A stretch of 37,844 nt of DNA from Nitrospirota bacterium (GCA_016212185.1 JACRGX010000056.1:95240-133083); one strand, 5' to 3'. Counted from the stretch's first letter, positions 24,442 through 32,168 are shown. The notes: generated by a model from the sequence alone, not told the origin. Translations and numbers: made by a program.

Positions 24442-25446
24442 ATGCAAAAATACAAAATAGGCTGCAGCGGGTTTATGTACGATGCTTGGAAAGGTGTTTT
24501 TTATCCGGAGGAACTTCCGCAAAAAAACTGGCTCTCATTCTACGGAGAAAAATTTGACGCCCTTGAATTAAATGTCACCTTTTACAGACTGCTTAAGAAA
24601 GAGGCCTTTGAGAGGTGGTATAAGGAAACATCTCCGAGATTTTCATTCAGCCTTAAGGGCAGCCGTTTTATAACACATGTAAAGAAACTCAAGGACGTTG
24701 AGCTTCCGCTTTCAACTTTTTTCAATACCACCGCGCCTCTTATGGAGAAACTTGAAGTGGTGCTGTGGCAGCTTCCGCCCAACCTGAAGGCAAACCTGAA
24801 GGTGCTTAAGGAATTTATAGAGGCGCTTAAGCCTTATCCTATGCGGTATGCCTTTGAATTCAGGCATAAGAGCTGGATTAACAGCAAGGTTTTCAAACTG
24901 CTTTCAACTTACAATATTGCCGTATGTATGGCAGACTGGCCGCCCTTTATTGAAGAAGTGCCTTTGACTGCCGACTTTGTTTATATCAGAAGGCACGGCA
25001 AAGGCGGAAATTATTCCACCCCTTATCCCACAGAGCAGTTGAAGAAGGATGCAAAAAAAATAAAGGCGTTCATGAAAGAGGGGAAGGATGTGTATATATT
25101 TTTCAATAATGATGCGTTCGGGTATGCGCCGCAGAATGCAAAAGAGCTGAAGGAAATTCTTGCAGGACCTGCCGCAAAGGCGTCCCTGAAGAAAAAGGTT
25201 GTTCCTGCCAAAAAGGTAAAACCCAAAAAGAAGACCACACCAAAAAAAGTGAAGCCAAAGGAGAAGGCAATCCTCAAGAAAAAACCAGCACCGAAGAAAG
25301 TGAAACCTAAGAAAAAGGCTGTTTCTAAGAAAAAGACTAAGCCCGTCCCGAAGAAACACGGCAGTAAAGGCAGTGCCAAAAAACAGGGCAAAAAACCCGT
25401 AAAGAAACCTGTCAAGAAGAAGACCGCAAAAAAATCCCGGCGTTAA
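24442..25446 (+). CDS. DUF72 (YecE-like) protein with lysine-rich H1-like tail
   Basis: The first 240 or so residues are a DUF72/YecE TIM-barrel-like domain: YKIGCSGFMYDAWKGVFYP, then FDALELNVTFYRL, WQLPPNL, YAFEFRHKSW and YIRRHG. Biochemical function is unknown for the family. From about residue 246 the protein changes to a tail of about 90 residues, nearly all Lys, Pro, Ala, Val and Thr, with repeated KKVKPKKK-type units and ending KKTAKKSRR. It resembles eukaryote H1-like or AKP-rich bacterial nucleoid tails and would bind nucleic acid. The tail is not part of the normal DUF72 family. ATG 24433 is an alternative start three codons upstream. Confidence 0.85.
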   Translation: MQKYKIGCSGFMYDAWKGVFYPEELPQKNWLSFYGEKFDALELNVTFYRLLKKEAFERWYKETSPRFSFSLKGSRFITHVKKLKDVELPLSTFFNTTAPLMEKLEVVLWQLPPNLKANLKVLKEFIEALKPYPMRYAFEFRHKSWINSKVFKLLSTYNIAVCMADWPPFIEEVPLTADFVYIRRHGKGGNYSTPYPTEQLKKDAKKIKAFMKEGKDVYIFFNNDAFGYAPQNAKELKEILAGPAAKASLKKKVVPAKKVKPKKKTTPKKVKPKEKAILKKKPAPKKVKPKKKAVSKKKTKPVPKKHGSKGSAKKQGKKPVKKPVKKKTAKKSRR

Positions 25447-25604
25447 ACAGTCTGTGTTTTTCTCTTATAAAACCAGGCACTAAGTACTGCCAGTGCAATT
25501 GAAGTTATCAGCATCCCGCCTGAGCTTGAGAATCTGGACATGAAAAAATTAAAGGAATTATCCAAACCATATCCGGGGTCTGTGCAGAAAAAAATAAATG
25601 CCAT
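25443..25604 (-). CDS. Small single-pass membrane protein, hypothetical
   Basis: A 53-codon minus-strand frame beginning MAFIFFCTDPGYGLDN. It ends with a hydrophobic helix (GGMLITSIALAVLSAWF) and basic tail YKRKTQTV. The residue order is that of a real C-terminal membrane anchor. GAGG lies eight bases before the ATG. Its stop overlaps the stop of the convergent DUF72 gene. It could equally be the surviving 3' end of a longer lost gene, since a dispersed repeat lies just upstream. No family was recognised. Confidence 0.45.
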   Translation of the reverse strand: MAFIFFCTDPGYGLDNSFNFFMSRFSSSGGMLITSIALAVLSAWFYKRKTQTV

Positions 25605-25648
25605 TGGGTAAGCCTCTGTTTATTTCCCCCTTTATTTTTCAGGCGTCT

Positions 25649-25780
25649 GTATTTTGTTTGTCATTCCCGCAAGCGAAGCGCGTCGGTCCCGAATGTTTCG
25701 GGATTGAAAAAAGATTCTCGAAGCGAGTCTACGCGAAGAGTCGCTCCGACCGGACAAGCCGGAATGATGGTTTAGATACC
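25649..25780. repeat. Dispersed palindromic repeat, copy B
   Basis: Shares the 45-bp identical core 25723-25767 with 7724-7768 and similar ends (GTATTTTG-TTGT-ATTCC and GGTTT-GATACC). It has nested stems CCCGAATGTTTCGGG and CTCGAAGCGAG. It is about 26 bp longer than copy A because of extra sequence in the left half. It occupies most of the gap before argS. Confidence 0.85.
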
Positions 25781-25852
25781 TTGTCCCAAAATGTCGGAAC
25801 TGCGGGGTAGTTCATTTGACTTACTTTTGACTTATATTTAAACTTATAACTT

Positions 25853-27538
25853 ATGAAACATGAAATTATTGACATAGTTCAGGCTGCGCTTAAGAGGCTT
25901 GAAAAACAGTGGGAATTGCCTGAGGGCATCCCTAAGTTTCGGGATATTGAGGTGGAAATCCCCAGAAACGAATCGCTCGGCGATATTACTACCACCCTTG
26001 CAATGAGTCTTGCAAAGACCCTAAAAAAACCGCCGCGGGAGATTGCTCAGGATATTGTTAATGCTGTAAAGGCATCCGGAAGAGACGGCATATTTGAAAA
26101 GATTGAAGTGGCAGGGGCGGGGTTTATAAACTTCACATTTAAAAAGGAATATCTGTATAACAGCTTTGAAAGACTGCTAAAAGAAGAATATTCTTTTTTG
26201 AGAGTTAATATCGGCAGCGGCAGAAAGGTGCAGATTGAGTTTGTAAGCGCCAACCCCACAGGTCCCCTTCACATAGGGCACGGCAGGGGCGCTGCGGTTG
26301 GCAATGCCCTGAGCAATATCCTTCAAGCTGCAGGCTATAAGGTTCAGAAGGAGTATTACATCAATGATGCAGGGGTGCAGGTAAGGATGCTCGGGCAGTC
26401 TGTTTATGCAAGGTATCAGCAGATGCTTGGAAACGACATCAAATTCCCTGAGAACGGTTACCACGGCGCTTATATAGAATCCATCGCAGAGGAGATCATT
26501 AAAAACGCCGGCAATAAATATCTCGGCACATCGTTTGACGAATGCGGAAATTTTTTCATGAAGTTTGCTTATAAGAAAATGCTTGCACAGATTGCAAATG
26601 ACCTCCGTGATTTCGGCGTTGCATTTGACAGGTGGCAGAGCGAAAAAGAACTCTATGAAAAAGGTGATGTTGAAGACTCCCTTGCAGTGCTCAGGCAGAT
26701 GGGGCTCCTTTATAAGCAGGATGATGCGTTATGGTTTGCATCCGCAAAATTCGGCGATGACAAGGACAGAGTTGTGGTAAAAAAAGACGGCGAGTACACA
26801 TATTTTGCATCAGATATAGCCTATCATAAAGATAAACTTGACAGGAAATTTGATACCATCATTGACATCTGGGGCGCAGACCATCACGGCTATATCCCTC
26901 GGCTCAGGTCTGTGCTCAAGGCATTCGGGCTTCCGGAGAAAAAATTCAAGGTAATCCTTATTCAAATGGTTTCACTGCTCAGGCATGGAAAGCTGGTTCA
27001 GATGTCAAAACGTTCAGGCGAGTTCATAACGCTGCGCGAGGTGATTGAAGAAGTAGGAGCCGATACCGCAAAATTCATATTTCTTACGCGCAGGGCTGAC
27101 AGTCATCTTGATTTTGACATTGATATTGCCAAGGAGCAGTCGGCTGAAAATCCTGTTTTTTATGTCCAGTACGCATTTGCAAGAATAGTAAGCATATTCA
27201 GGCAAGCGGAAGAAAAAGGGGTTCAAGGGTTCAAGGGTTTAAGGGTTCAAGGGGTGGAGTTATTATTTTTAAAAGAGGCGGAAGAGATTTCTATAATTAA
27301 AAAACTCCTTCAGTATCCGATGCTGTTTGAAGGCGCAGCGCTTTCATTTGAACCGCACAGGATAACTTTTTATCTTCAGGAGCTGGCAAAATTATTTCAT
27401 TCTTATTACAACAAACACAGGGTAATAACTGATAACGAAGTGCTGACTTCTGCAAGACTCTGCCTGTGCAGGGCGGTGCAGGCGGTGCTTGAAGAAGGAC
27501 TTAAAATGCTCGGGGTCAGCGCCCCGGAAAGGATGTGA
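25853..27538 (+). CDS. argS: Arginyl-tRNA synthetase
   Basis: A 561-residue class I synthetase. The Add-1 domain is at the N-terminus, HIGH at residues 140-143 (NPTGPLHIGHGRGA), WGADHHGYIPRL in the middle, and QMSKRSG takes the KMSKS place. A DALR anticodon-binding domain follows. It charges tRNA-Arg. Within the DALR region, residues about 456-467 (GVQGFKGLRVQGV) come from four GGGTTCAA octamers, an in-frame inserted loop between SIFRQAEEK and LLFLKEAEE. The upstream bases 25812-25855 also contain repeated TTGACTTA/ACTTATA units, so the promoter is unclear. Confidence 0.97.
   Translation: MKHEIIDIVQAALKRLEKQWELPEGIPKFRDIEVEIPRNESLGDITTTLAMSLAKTLKKPPREIAQDIVNAVKASGRDGIFEKIEVAGAGFINFTFKKEYLYNSFERLLKEEYSFLRVNIGSGRKVQIEFVSANPTGPLHIGHGRGAAVGNALSNILQAAGYKVQKEYYINDAGVQVRMLGQSVYARYQQMLGNDIKFPENGYHGAYIESIAEEIIKNAGNKYLGTSFDECGNFFMKFAYKKMLAQIANDLRDFGVAFDRWQSEKELYEKGDVEDSLAVLRQMGLLYKQDDALWFASAKFGDDKDRVVVKKDGEYTYFASDIAYHKDKLDRKFDTIIDIWGADHHGYIPRLRSVLKAFGLPEKKFKVILIQMVSLLRHGKLVQMSKRSGEFITLREVIEEVGADTAKFIFLTRRADSHLDFDIDIAKEQSAENPVFYVQYAFARIVSIFRQAEEKGVQGFKGLRVQGVELLFLKEAEEISIIKKLLQYPMLFEGAALSFEPHRITFYLQELAKLFHSYYNKHRVITDNEVLTSARLCLCRAVQAVLEEGLKMLGVSAPERM
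27219..27250 (+). repeat. Four GGGTTCAA octamers inside argS
   Basis: GGGTTCAA, GGGTTCAA, GGGTTTAA, GGGTTCAA in register at 27219, 27227, 27235 and 27243, followed by GGGGTGG. Translated in frame. Confidence 0.96.
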
Positions 27539-27540
27539 AT

Positions 27541-27984
27541 ATGCTTTACATAATATCATTAATAATTCATATATTTTCTATAGTCATATGGATAGGAGGC
27601 GTGGCTTTTGTGACAATGATTGTATTTCCCATGATACAGCGGACTGAAAGCTCGCTGGAGCAGGTCATGATGTTTCAGGGAGTAGAGCACAAGTTTGCAA
27701 AGATTGCAAAGGTAATGGTTATCCTTGCGGGGCTGTCCGGGTTTTACCTGCTTTATGAAAAGGGGTTCAGCGCCGGCGCATGGATAATGATAATTGTATG
27801 GGCTTTGTATGCGTCGCTTTTATTCGGTCTTGAAAAAATCATCTTCAAAAAAGTCTTTACAAAGCCTTCAGGCGAAAAGCTTGACACAAAAAAAATATTC
27901 TTTGTGCTTCAGGCATTTCACTGGGTAATCCTTGCGCTGAGTTTTACCGCCATTGCCGTGGGGATATGGACAGGGCATGGGTAA
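27541..27984 (+). CDS. CopD-like four-helix membrane protein
   Basis: A 147-residue protein with about four transmembrane helices. The first, IISLIIHIFSIVIWIGGVAF, and the C-terminal FHWVILALSFTAIAVGIW each carry a histidine that could bind haem or metal, as in CopD-type and related small membrane cytochrome families. AGGA precedes ATG 27541 at seven bases; an upstream GTG (27535) overlaps the argS stop. It is probably co-transcribed with argS. The precise function is unknown. Confidence 0.65.
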   Translation: MLYIISLIIHIFSIVIWIGGVAFVTMIVFPMIQRTESSLEQVMMFQGVEHKFAKIAKVMVILAGLSGFYLLYEKGFSAGAWIMIIVWALYASLLFGLEKIIFKKVFTKPSGEKLDTKKIFFVLQAFHWVILALSFTAIAVGIWTGHG

Positions 27985-28168
27985 GTGGAGATAACCCCCT
28001 GGTTACATTAAAAAGATTTTGAAGGTATCGGTATTGCAAGGATTGCGGGGTTTTTATATATGTTTGAAACCCGAAGATGAAGCTTTACAAGAGGCAAAAA
28101 ATATGTATTTCCCTAATTTTTATAATGTGTGACATTTTAAAATAGTAACATCATCCTTAAAATAACTA

Positions 28169-28197
28169 TTGACATAGACCTGTAATAATATTATCCT
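28169..28197 (+). promoter_or_regulatory. Predicted promoter of the metallopeptidase/dCTP-deaminase operon
   Basis: TTGACA (28169-28174) and TATCCT (28192-28197) are 17 bases apart. The leader is about 65 nt and ends with a strong AAAGGAGGGG ribosome-binding site. The rest of the 27985-28267 gap shows nothing else recognisable apart from its AT richness. Confidence 0.5.
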
Positions 28198-28267
28198 TTT
28201 ATAAAAAGAAAGATAACGTCTTTAAGGTGTTAACATAATACATTAAAAGAATAAAAAAGGAGGGGTT

Positions 28268-28756
28268 ATGACATTGCTTAACTTAGAAGAAAAAGCAATG
28301 GTTTTTAATTTTATGCCCTTAGCAAGTCAAGTAGTTTTAGTCCTTGAAGATGCGGAAGCGGGTAAAGAGCTGAATGAGAGACAATGTTCTGTTTTAAAAA
28401 AAGGCTCAGCCCTATTGTCTCGGATTATTGAAGGGGCTACACTTGTTGAAGGGAAAAATTTTAAAGAGGGTTTGTCACCTTCAATGGAAGGGTTGTCTAT
28501 TTATGAATATGCTCTGTCGACTTTAAGAAAATTGGAATTAACCAGAGAAATTGATGGTTTTACAGAATATTTTGAAAATTATGATAAGGAATTAACCACC
28601 CTTTGTAAAAATAGAAAAAAAGATGGTATTAACATTCAAAAGTTAGAAAACTTCTTTTTTGCATTAGGCCGTTCTTTGAGCAGTGATATACAGAAGGAAG
28701 ATTACCTCCACGACAAAGAATCTATTGAGAAGCAATTGCAGTATAACGGCCAATAG
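28268..28756 (+). CDS. Hypothetical protein, first gene of accessory operon
   Basis: A 162-residue protein, acidic and largely helical by appearance. It has no signal peptide, no membrane segment and no motif I recognise (segments include SMEGLSIYEYALSTLRKLEL and FFFALGRSLSSDIQKED). It has the strongest RBS of the operon (AGGAGG) and a good promoter, and ends 11 bases before the metallopeptidase gene. Codon choice and base composition are strongly AT-rich compared with the flanking argS and tgt, which suggests transfer. It could be a sensor, an immunity-type inhibitor of the peptidase, or a substrate. Confidence 0.7.
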   Translation: MTLLNLEEKAMVFNFMPLASQVVLVLEDAEAGKELNERQCSVLKKGSALLSRIIEGATLVEGKNFKEGLSPSMEGLSIYEYALSTLRKLELTREIDGFTEYFENYDKELTTLCKNRKKDGINIQKLENFFFALGRSLSSDIQKEDYLHDKESIEKQLQYNGQ

Positions 28757-28767
28757 ACCCTCCATGA

Positions 28768-30057
28768 ATGAATATTTATAATAAAAAGTTAATTGAAGAA
28801 TATACCTTCCAAATAATATCTCGTGCTAAATCAATAATTACTCGATGCAATTCTTTGTTATCTCAAGATTTTGCTTCTGACGCGCCTAAAAGATTAGCAG
28901 AGACTCTTATAAAAAGCTGCGAATATTTAGAAGAAGCGACCATATATTTTTATAAAGACATAGAGTGGAGTAACACAAAAAAAGTTGAAGCGAGTTTTAC
29001 TTTACTACAAGCTATAGATTCCGTTGTTAGAGATATTGGAGCACATATACGCTATATAGATGGCGCTTTGACCCAGAAACTTCCGTGGAGTTTCGTCATA
29101 CCAATTCAAAAAAATATAAAAAACTACTTACCTGGTACCGATATTGAGATTTTACTCAGGCCGCAATGGAAATATAATTATACAATTATTACTGATAATC
29201 TTTATGATTACTATTACAAGATATTATCTCCATATGAATTATTTACAAAAACTGATTTAAAAGATGTGCTTAAGATTAGTAAAAATTTCTATATTATATC
29301 TTTTCCTACAATTGAAAGAAAAAATATTCTCCTACATTGTCTCTTGGGACATGAAATAGGTCATCTTGCTTCAAAGGAGTTCATTAAAAGATTTAGAGAA
29401 AAAGCTCTACAAAATATTAAGAATGATATAAACCCTGTTATTGTAAAAGATATTAATGCAAGATTTGACGAGGTGATGAATAAAAAAAAGACAGAGAATG
29501 GCACCGAAATTCCTCCTTTATTTTTGCATGAAATAAAGAAAGGTTTAATACAAGAAGAATTAAGTAGAGCAATAAGAAAAGCAACAAAAGCGTGGGAAAA
29601 TGGTCTTGAGGAGATATTATCAGATATAATTGGTTGTATTTTATTTGGTCCAGCCTTATTATTTTCTCTTTTAGAAATTGCCCTTCAGAAAAGTGATGGT
29701 TTAGATGTAAAGCCATCAGATGAAAATAGGTATTATCCTCCGTGGCGTATGCGTCTTCGTGAAGTAGTAAATATAGTTAATGATATGACTGTGTTTCCTT
29801 TACCAAAGGATAAATTTAAAAATAAAAATATACCTCAAAGTGTATCGGAACGGTTTGACATAATAAAGGATATTGTTAAAGAAGAAACGGATCAAAAACA
29901 AATTGAAACAGATGTTACTTTAAATATTTCATATAAATATATTAAAGAGCATATTACTGAAGGGAAAAAGTTTTTTATTGAAAAGTATAAGCCACTATCA
30001 AAAGACTTTTATAATAAAGAATCTGATTTTTATGAAAAAAATACCACATTTAATTGA
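28768..30057 (+). CDS. Putative zinc metallopeptidase (HEIGH motif), accessory operon
   Basis: A 429-residue protein. The zinc motif GHEIGHL is at residues 194-200 (H195, E196, H199). About 80 residues later WENGLEEILSDIIGCILFGPA (E281/E282, D286) gives the glutamate third ligand and aspartate expected of gluzincins. The N-terminal 130 residues look helical with no secretion signal, so it is probably cytoplasmic. The tail after YYPPWRMRLREV is charged. I do not recognise a named family. It is AT-rich and sits between an unknown gene and, downstream, a small ORF and a dCTP deaminase homologue with overlaps, so all four are likely one unit. It may activate or process a partner protein, by analogy with ImmA-type peptidases. 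Confidence 0.72.
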   Translation: MNIYNKKLIEEYTFQIISRAKSIITRCNSLLSQDFASDAPKRLAETLIKSCEYLEEATIYFYKDIEWSNTKKVEASFTLLQAIDSVVRDIGAHIRYIDGALTQKLPWSFVIPIQKNIKNYLPGTDIEILLRPQWKYNYTIITDNLYDYYYKILSPYELFTKTDLKDVLKISKNFYIISFPTIERKNILLHCLLGHEIGHLASKEFIKRFREKALQNIKNDINPVIVKDINARFDEVMNKKKTENGTEIPPLFLHEIKKGLIQEELSRAIRKATKAWENGLEEILSDIIGCILFGPALLFSLLEIALQKSDGLDVKPSDENRYYPPWRMRLREVVNIVNDMTVFPLPKDKFKNKNIPQSVSERFDIIKDIVKEETDQKQIETDVTLNISYKYIKEHITEGKKFFIEKYKPLSKDFYNKESDFYEKNTTFN

Positions 30058-30334
30058 AAGATTAGCCCTTGGAATACCACCTAATGCGTATGAAAAAAGT
30101 GTTAATGAAAGGGAACCTGTAAATTTAACCTATATTTTTAATGCTACGTGGTTTTATAAAATCTCTTATGCTAAAAAACTGATTGATGAAGAAGGAAACC
30201 TTAATGAGGGAATAAAGAATGAACAAGACAGAATGAATCGCTTAGCACTAAAAGCAATTGAATACTCTGATATTGAAAAGAAGTATAGAGAAGAGAAGGG
30301 GGTTCCTTCCAGATATGAGTTTGATAAATTATGA
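30032..30334 (+). CDS. Small hypothetical protein, accessory operon
   Basis: About 100 residues from ATG 30032 (MKKIPHLIERLALGIPPNAYEKSV). It overlaps the metallopeptidase gene by 26 bases and the dCTP deaminase-like gene by four (ATGA). The start could also be 18 codons earlier at 29978. It looks like a soluble helical protein with a charged C-terminus (DIEKKYREEKG). No family was recognised. The tight overlaps on both sides support a real, translationally coupled gene. Confidence 0.65.
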   Translation: MKKIPHLIERLALGIPPNAYEKSVNEREPVNLTYIFNATWFYKISYAKKLIDEEGNLNEGIKNEQDRMNRLALKAIEYSDIEKKYREEKGVPSRYEFDKL

Positions 30335-30933
30335 GCGCACTAACTAAAAAAGATATTTTTCACTGTATGAATAAAGAAATAGAGAGCCGTTTAGTTATTA
30401 CTCCGTTGTTCGACCCTCGTGATTCATTTGATGCTTCTGCTGTGAATGTGCGACTTGGCAATGAATTTATTGTTATGAGAAAACAATCTTTTCCGTTATT
30501 AGACATTGCTGACGAAACATCGTTGAAAAAAGTAGAAAGATATTATGAAAAAATTACGCTAAGATATCATGAAGAATTTGTACTTCATCCAAATCAACTT
30601 ATAATAGGAAGTACACTTGAATATATCTGCTTGCCCAGTGATTTAATGTGTTATGTAGCTGGAAAATCTACTTGGGGACGTATGGGATTAATAATTGCTA
30701 CTGCTACAAAAGTAGACCCTGGCTTTAAAGGCTGTATTACATTAGAAATAATTAATGAAGGGGAAGTACCAATTGCCGTTTATCCAGGAATTCCGATTGC
30801 CCAATTAGTATTTCATGAAACTACAAGTAACGCAAAATATGATGGACGATATGTATGCCCGACAGGACCTCAATTCCCTGATTTCTCAAGAAGCAAAAAA
30901 AAGTGGGATTTTTGGTATCCTAAAAAACAATAA
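30331..30933 (+). CDS. dCTP deaminase-family protein
   Basis: A 200-residue member of the dCTP deaminase/dUTPase superfamily. GKSTWGRMGL (residues 111-120) and KVDPGFKGCITLEIIN (127-142) align with the E. coli Dcd active site; E139 is at the position of the catalytic Glu. PIAVYPGIPIAQLVF follows, and the C-terminal YDGRYVCPTGPQFP resembles the Dcd lid. It is divergent from housekeeping Dcd at the N-terminus (LTKKDIFHCMN) and in the middle insert. dCTP deaminases deplete dCTP in some phage-defence systems, which is the most attractive reading here; a simple dUMP-supply role is also possible. It is the last gene of a four-gene AT-rich operon. Confidence 0.83.
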   Translation: MSALTKKDIFHCMNKEIESRLVITPLFDPRDSFDASAVNVRLGNEFIVMRKQSFPLLDIADETSLKKVERYYEKITLRYHEEFVLHPNQLIIGSTLEYICLPSDLMCYVAGKSTWGRMGLIIATATKVDPGFKGCITLEIINEGEVPIAVYPGIPIAQLVFHETTSNAKYDGRYVCPTGPQFPDFSRSKKKWDFWYPKKQ

Positions 30934-30963
30934 AAAAACAAACAGAAAATAATCAGGGACACA

Positions 30964-31095
30964 GAGCTTGTCTAAAAACTCAGATTCCTACAAAAATTCG
31001 TCATTCCTGTGTAGGCGGGAATCCAGTTTTTTCAATATGCTTTGAACTACCGGTCAAGCTGGAGGATGACAAATACTGAGTTTTTGGACAAGCTC
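30964..31095. mobile_element. MITE-like element with 20-bp terminal inverted repeats
   Basis: The ends GAGCTTGTCTAAAAACTCAG (30964-30983) and CTGAGTTTTTGGACAAGCTC (31076-31095) are inverted with one mismatch. The 132-bp unit has no coding capacity and contains CATTCC...GGAATCCAG stems like the other palindromic repeats here. No clear target duplication was seen. The gene-free stretch 30934-31431 holds this element, a yajD relic and the higBA promoter. Confidence 0.8.
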
Positions 31096-31170
31096 AACAC
31101 CCCAGTATTTTTAAAATTTAAAATTTCCATCTTATCTCTCCTCTCTCAAAAAATACAAGCCGCTATCCCT

Positions 31171-31279
31171 GGCACACCATACTTAACTTTTATTAACCCC
31201 CCAATCTCAAATCTTCCCCCCTGTCCCCTTAAGATAATCTCCGGGCAGTGCTCTGCTGTGCTCGTCGTCATGGCAATAG
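31171..31279 (-). pseudogene. Relic of a yajD 3' end (duplicate copy)
   Basis: About 90% identical by eye to 32208-32315, in the same orientation. On the minus strand it still encodes CHDDEHSRALPGDYLKGTG and a stop, matching the C-terminus of the intact HNH gene. Nothing upstream of that segment resembles yajD, so this is a truncated duplicate. Together the two copies flank the HigBA pair. Confidence 0.85.
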
Positions 31280-31397
31280 TGCAAAAGTCTGAGGACTCTT
31301 TGCTGACGCTGCGGGAAGCGCAAAAGGGACAAAGGGATTCCGAGACCAAGGTGCTTAAACTTTACCCCGTACAAAAGTCTGGTCCTTTCTAACGCTG

Positions 31398-31426
31398 TTT
31401 ACTTTATAGCACTGATGCTATATACT
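31398..31426 (+). promoter_or_regulatory. higBA promoter with embedded palindromic operator
   Basis: TTTACT (31398-31403) and TATACT (31421-31426) are 17 bases apart. Between and over them lies the perfect palindrome TATAGCA-CTGA-TGCTATA (31405-31411 and 31416-31422), a natural site for repression by HigA. The toxin ATG follows the -10 after only five bases, so the mRNA would be leaderless. Confidence 0.6.
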
Positions 31427-31431
31427 AAATT

Positions 31432-31785
31432 ATGCCATGGGCGATTGAGTATTACGCTACTGTTGATGGTAAACGACCGGTAGAGAAATTCATTGATTCC
31501 CTATCTCCGGAGGGCAAAGCCAACTATGTTTTTATTGCAGACCTGTTAGAGGAATACGGACTAAATGTAAAAGAACCTTATGTGAAGCCGATCACCGGCA
31601 GCAAGAAGCTATTTGAAATAAGAATAAAAGACAGGTCCAATATCCACAGGATATTTTATTTTGCCTATACAGGCAAGAAATTTATTCTATTGCATGGTTT
31701 CACAAAAAAGACAAAAAAAACGCCGCGAAAAGAAATAGAGATAGCCATTAAAAGGATGCAAGACTATATCTCAAAAAAGAGGTGA
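31432..31785 (+). CDS. higB: HigB/Gp49-like (RelE superfamily) toxin
   Basis: A 117-residue protein: MPWAIEYYATVDGKRPVEKFIDSL at the start, KPITGSKKLFEIRIKDRSNIHRIFYFA in the middle, FILLHGFTKKTKKTPRKEIEIA near the end. These are the standard segments of the phage-derived Gp49-like/HigB family, mRNA interferases that act at the ribosome. The toxin-first gene order with an XRE antitoxin after it is the HigBA pattern. Its TGA overlaps a GTG, but the antitoxin more likely starts at ATG 31791. Confidence 0.9.
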   Translation: MPWAIEYYATVDGKRPVEKFIDSLSPEGKANYVFIADLLEEYGLNVKEPYVKPITGSKKLFEIRIKDRSNIHRIFYFAYTGKKFILLHGFTKKTKKTPRKEIEIAIKRMQDYISKKR

Positions 31786-31790
31786 CATTT

Positions 31791-32168
31791 ATGAGTTACA
31801 CTTACAGGGAACATAGGAAAAAACTGTTAAGGGACAAAGAAGTTAGAGAAGCATGTGAAAACCTGCTTCCTGAATATGAACTTGCTAAAAGCATCATAGA
31901 GCAGAGATTAAAAAAGAAAATGACACAGGAGGATATTGCAGTCAAAGCTGGAATTCCCCAATCTACGGTATCAAGGATAGAAAGACTTACACATGGCCTG
32001 CCGAAATTATCCACGCTTAAAAAGATAGCCGAGGCCCTTGACGCTAAAATAATCATCAGGTTTGAGGCAAAAAAAGCTCCCCGACCGTATATCGTTGACA
32101 CAAAGCATGAAAAGCTGTTTGCAATCAATGAGGCAAAAAGGCATTACGGCAAGAGAACTCGAAGTTAA
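31791..32168 (+). CDS. higA: HigA-type XRE antitoxin
   Basis: A 125-residue protein with an HTH at about residues 40-95 (MTQEDIAVKAGIPQSTVSRIERL). I chose ATG 31791 because GAGGTGA precedes it at correct spacing; a GTG at 31782 would overlap the toxin stop. It should neutralise HigB and repress the operon through the palindrome at 31405-31422. The C-terminal part (LFAINEAKRHYGKRTRS) is basic and probably variable. Confidence 0.9.
   Translation: MSYTYREHRKKLLRDKEVREACENLLPEYELAKSIIEQRLKKKMTQEDIAVKAGIPQSTVSRIERLTHGLPKLSTLKKIAEALDAKIIIRFEAKKAPRPYIVDTKHEKLFAINEAKRHYGKRTRS

Noticed and set aside
24904-25415. Minus-strand frames rich in Phe/Leu opposite the DUF72 tail
   Set aside because: They are the complement of lysine codons (AAG/AAA read as CTT/TTT) and have no independent support.
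25598-25810. Plus-strand 70-codon frame before argS
   Set aside because: It consists mostly of repeat copy B, with the same peptide SRSDRTSRNDGL as the frame through copy A, a sign of translated repeat.
27985-28267. tRNA or structured RNA in the gap before the accessory operon
   Set aside because: No cloverleaf, T-loop GTTCRA box or strong stem was found; only promoter-like elements are visible.
31042-31392. Plus-strand 116-codon frame before higB
   Set aside because: It runs through the MITE end and the yajD relic, which explain the sequence better; no RBS.
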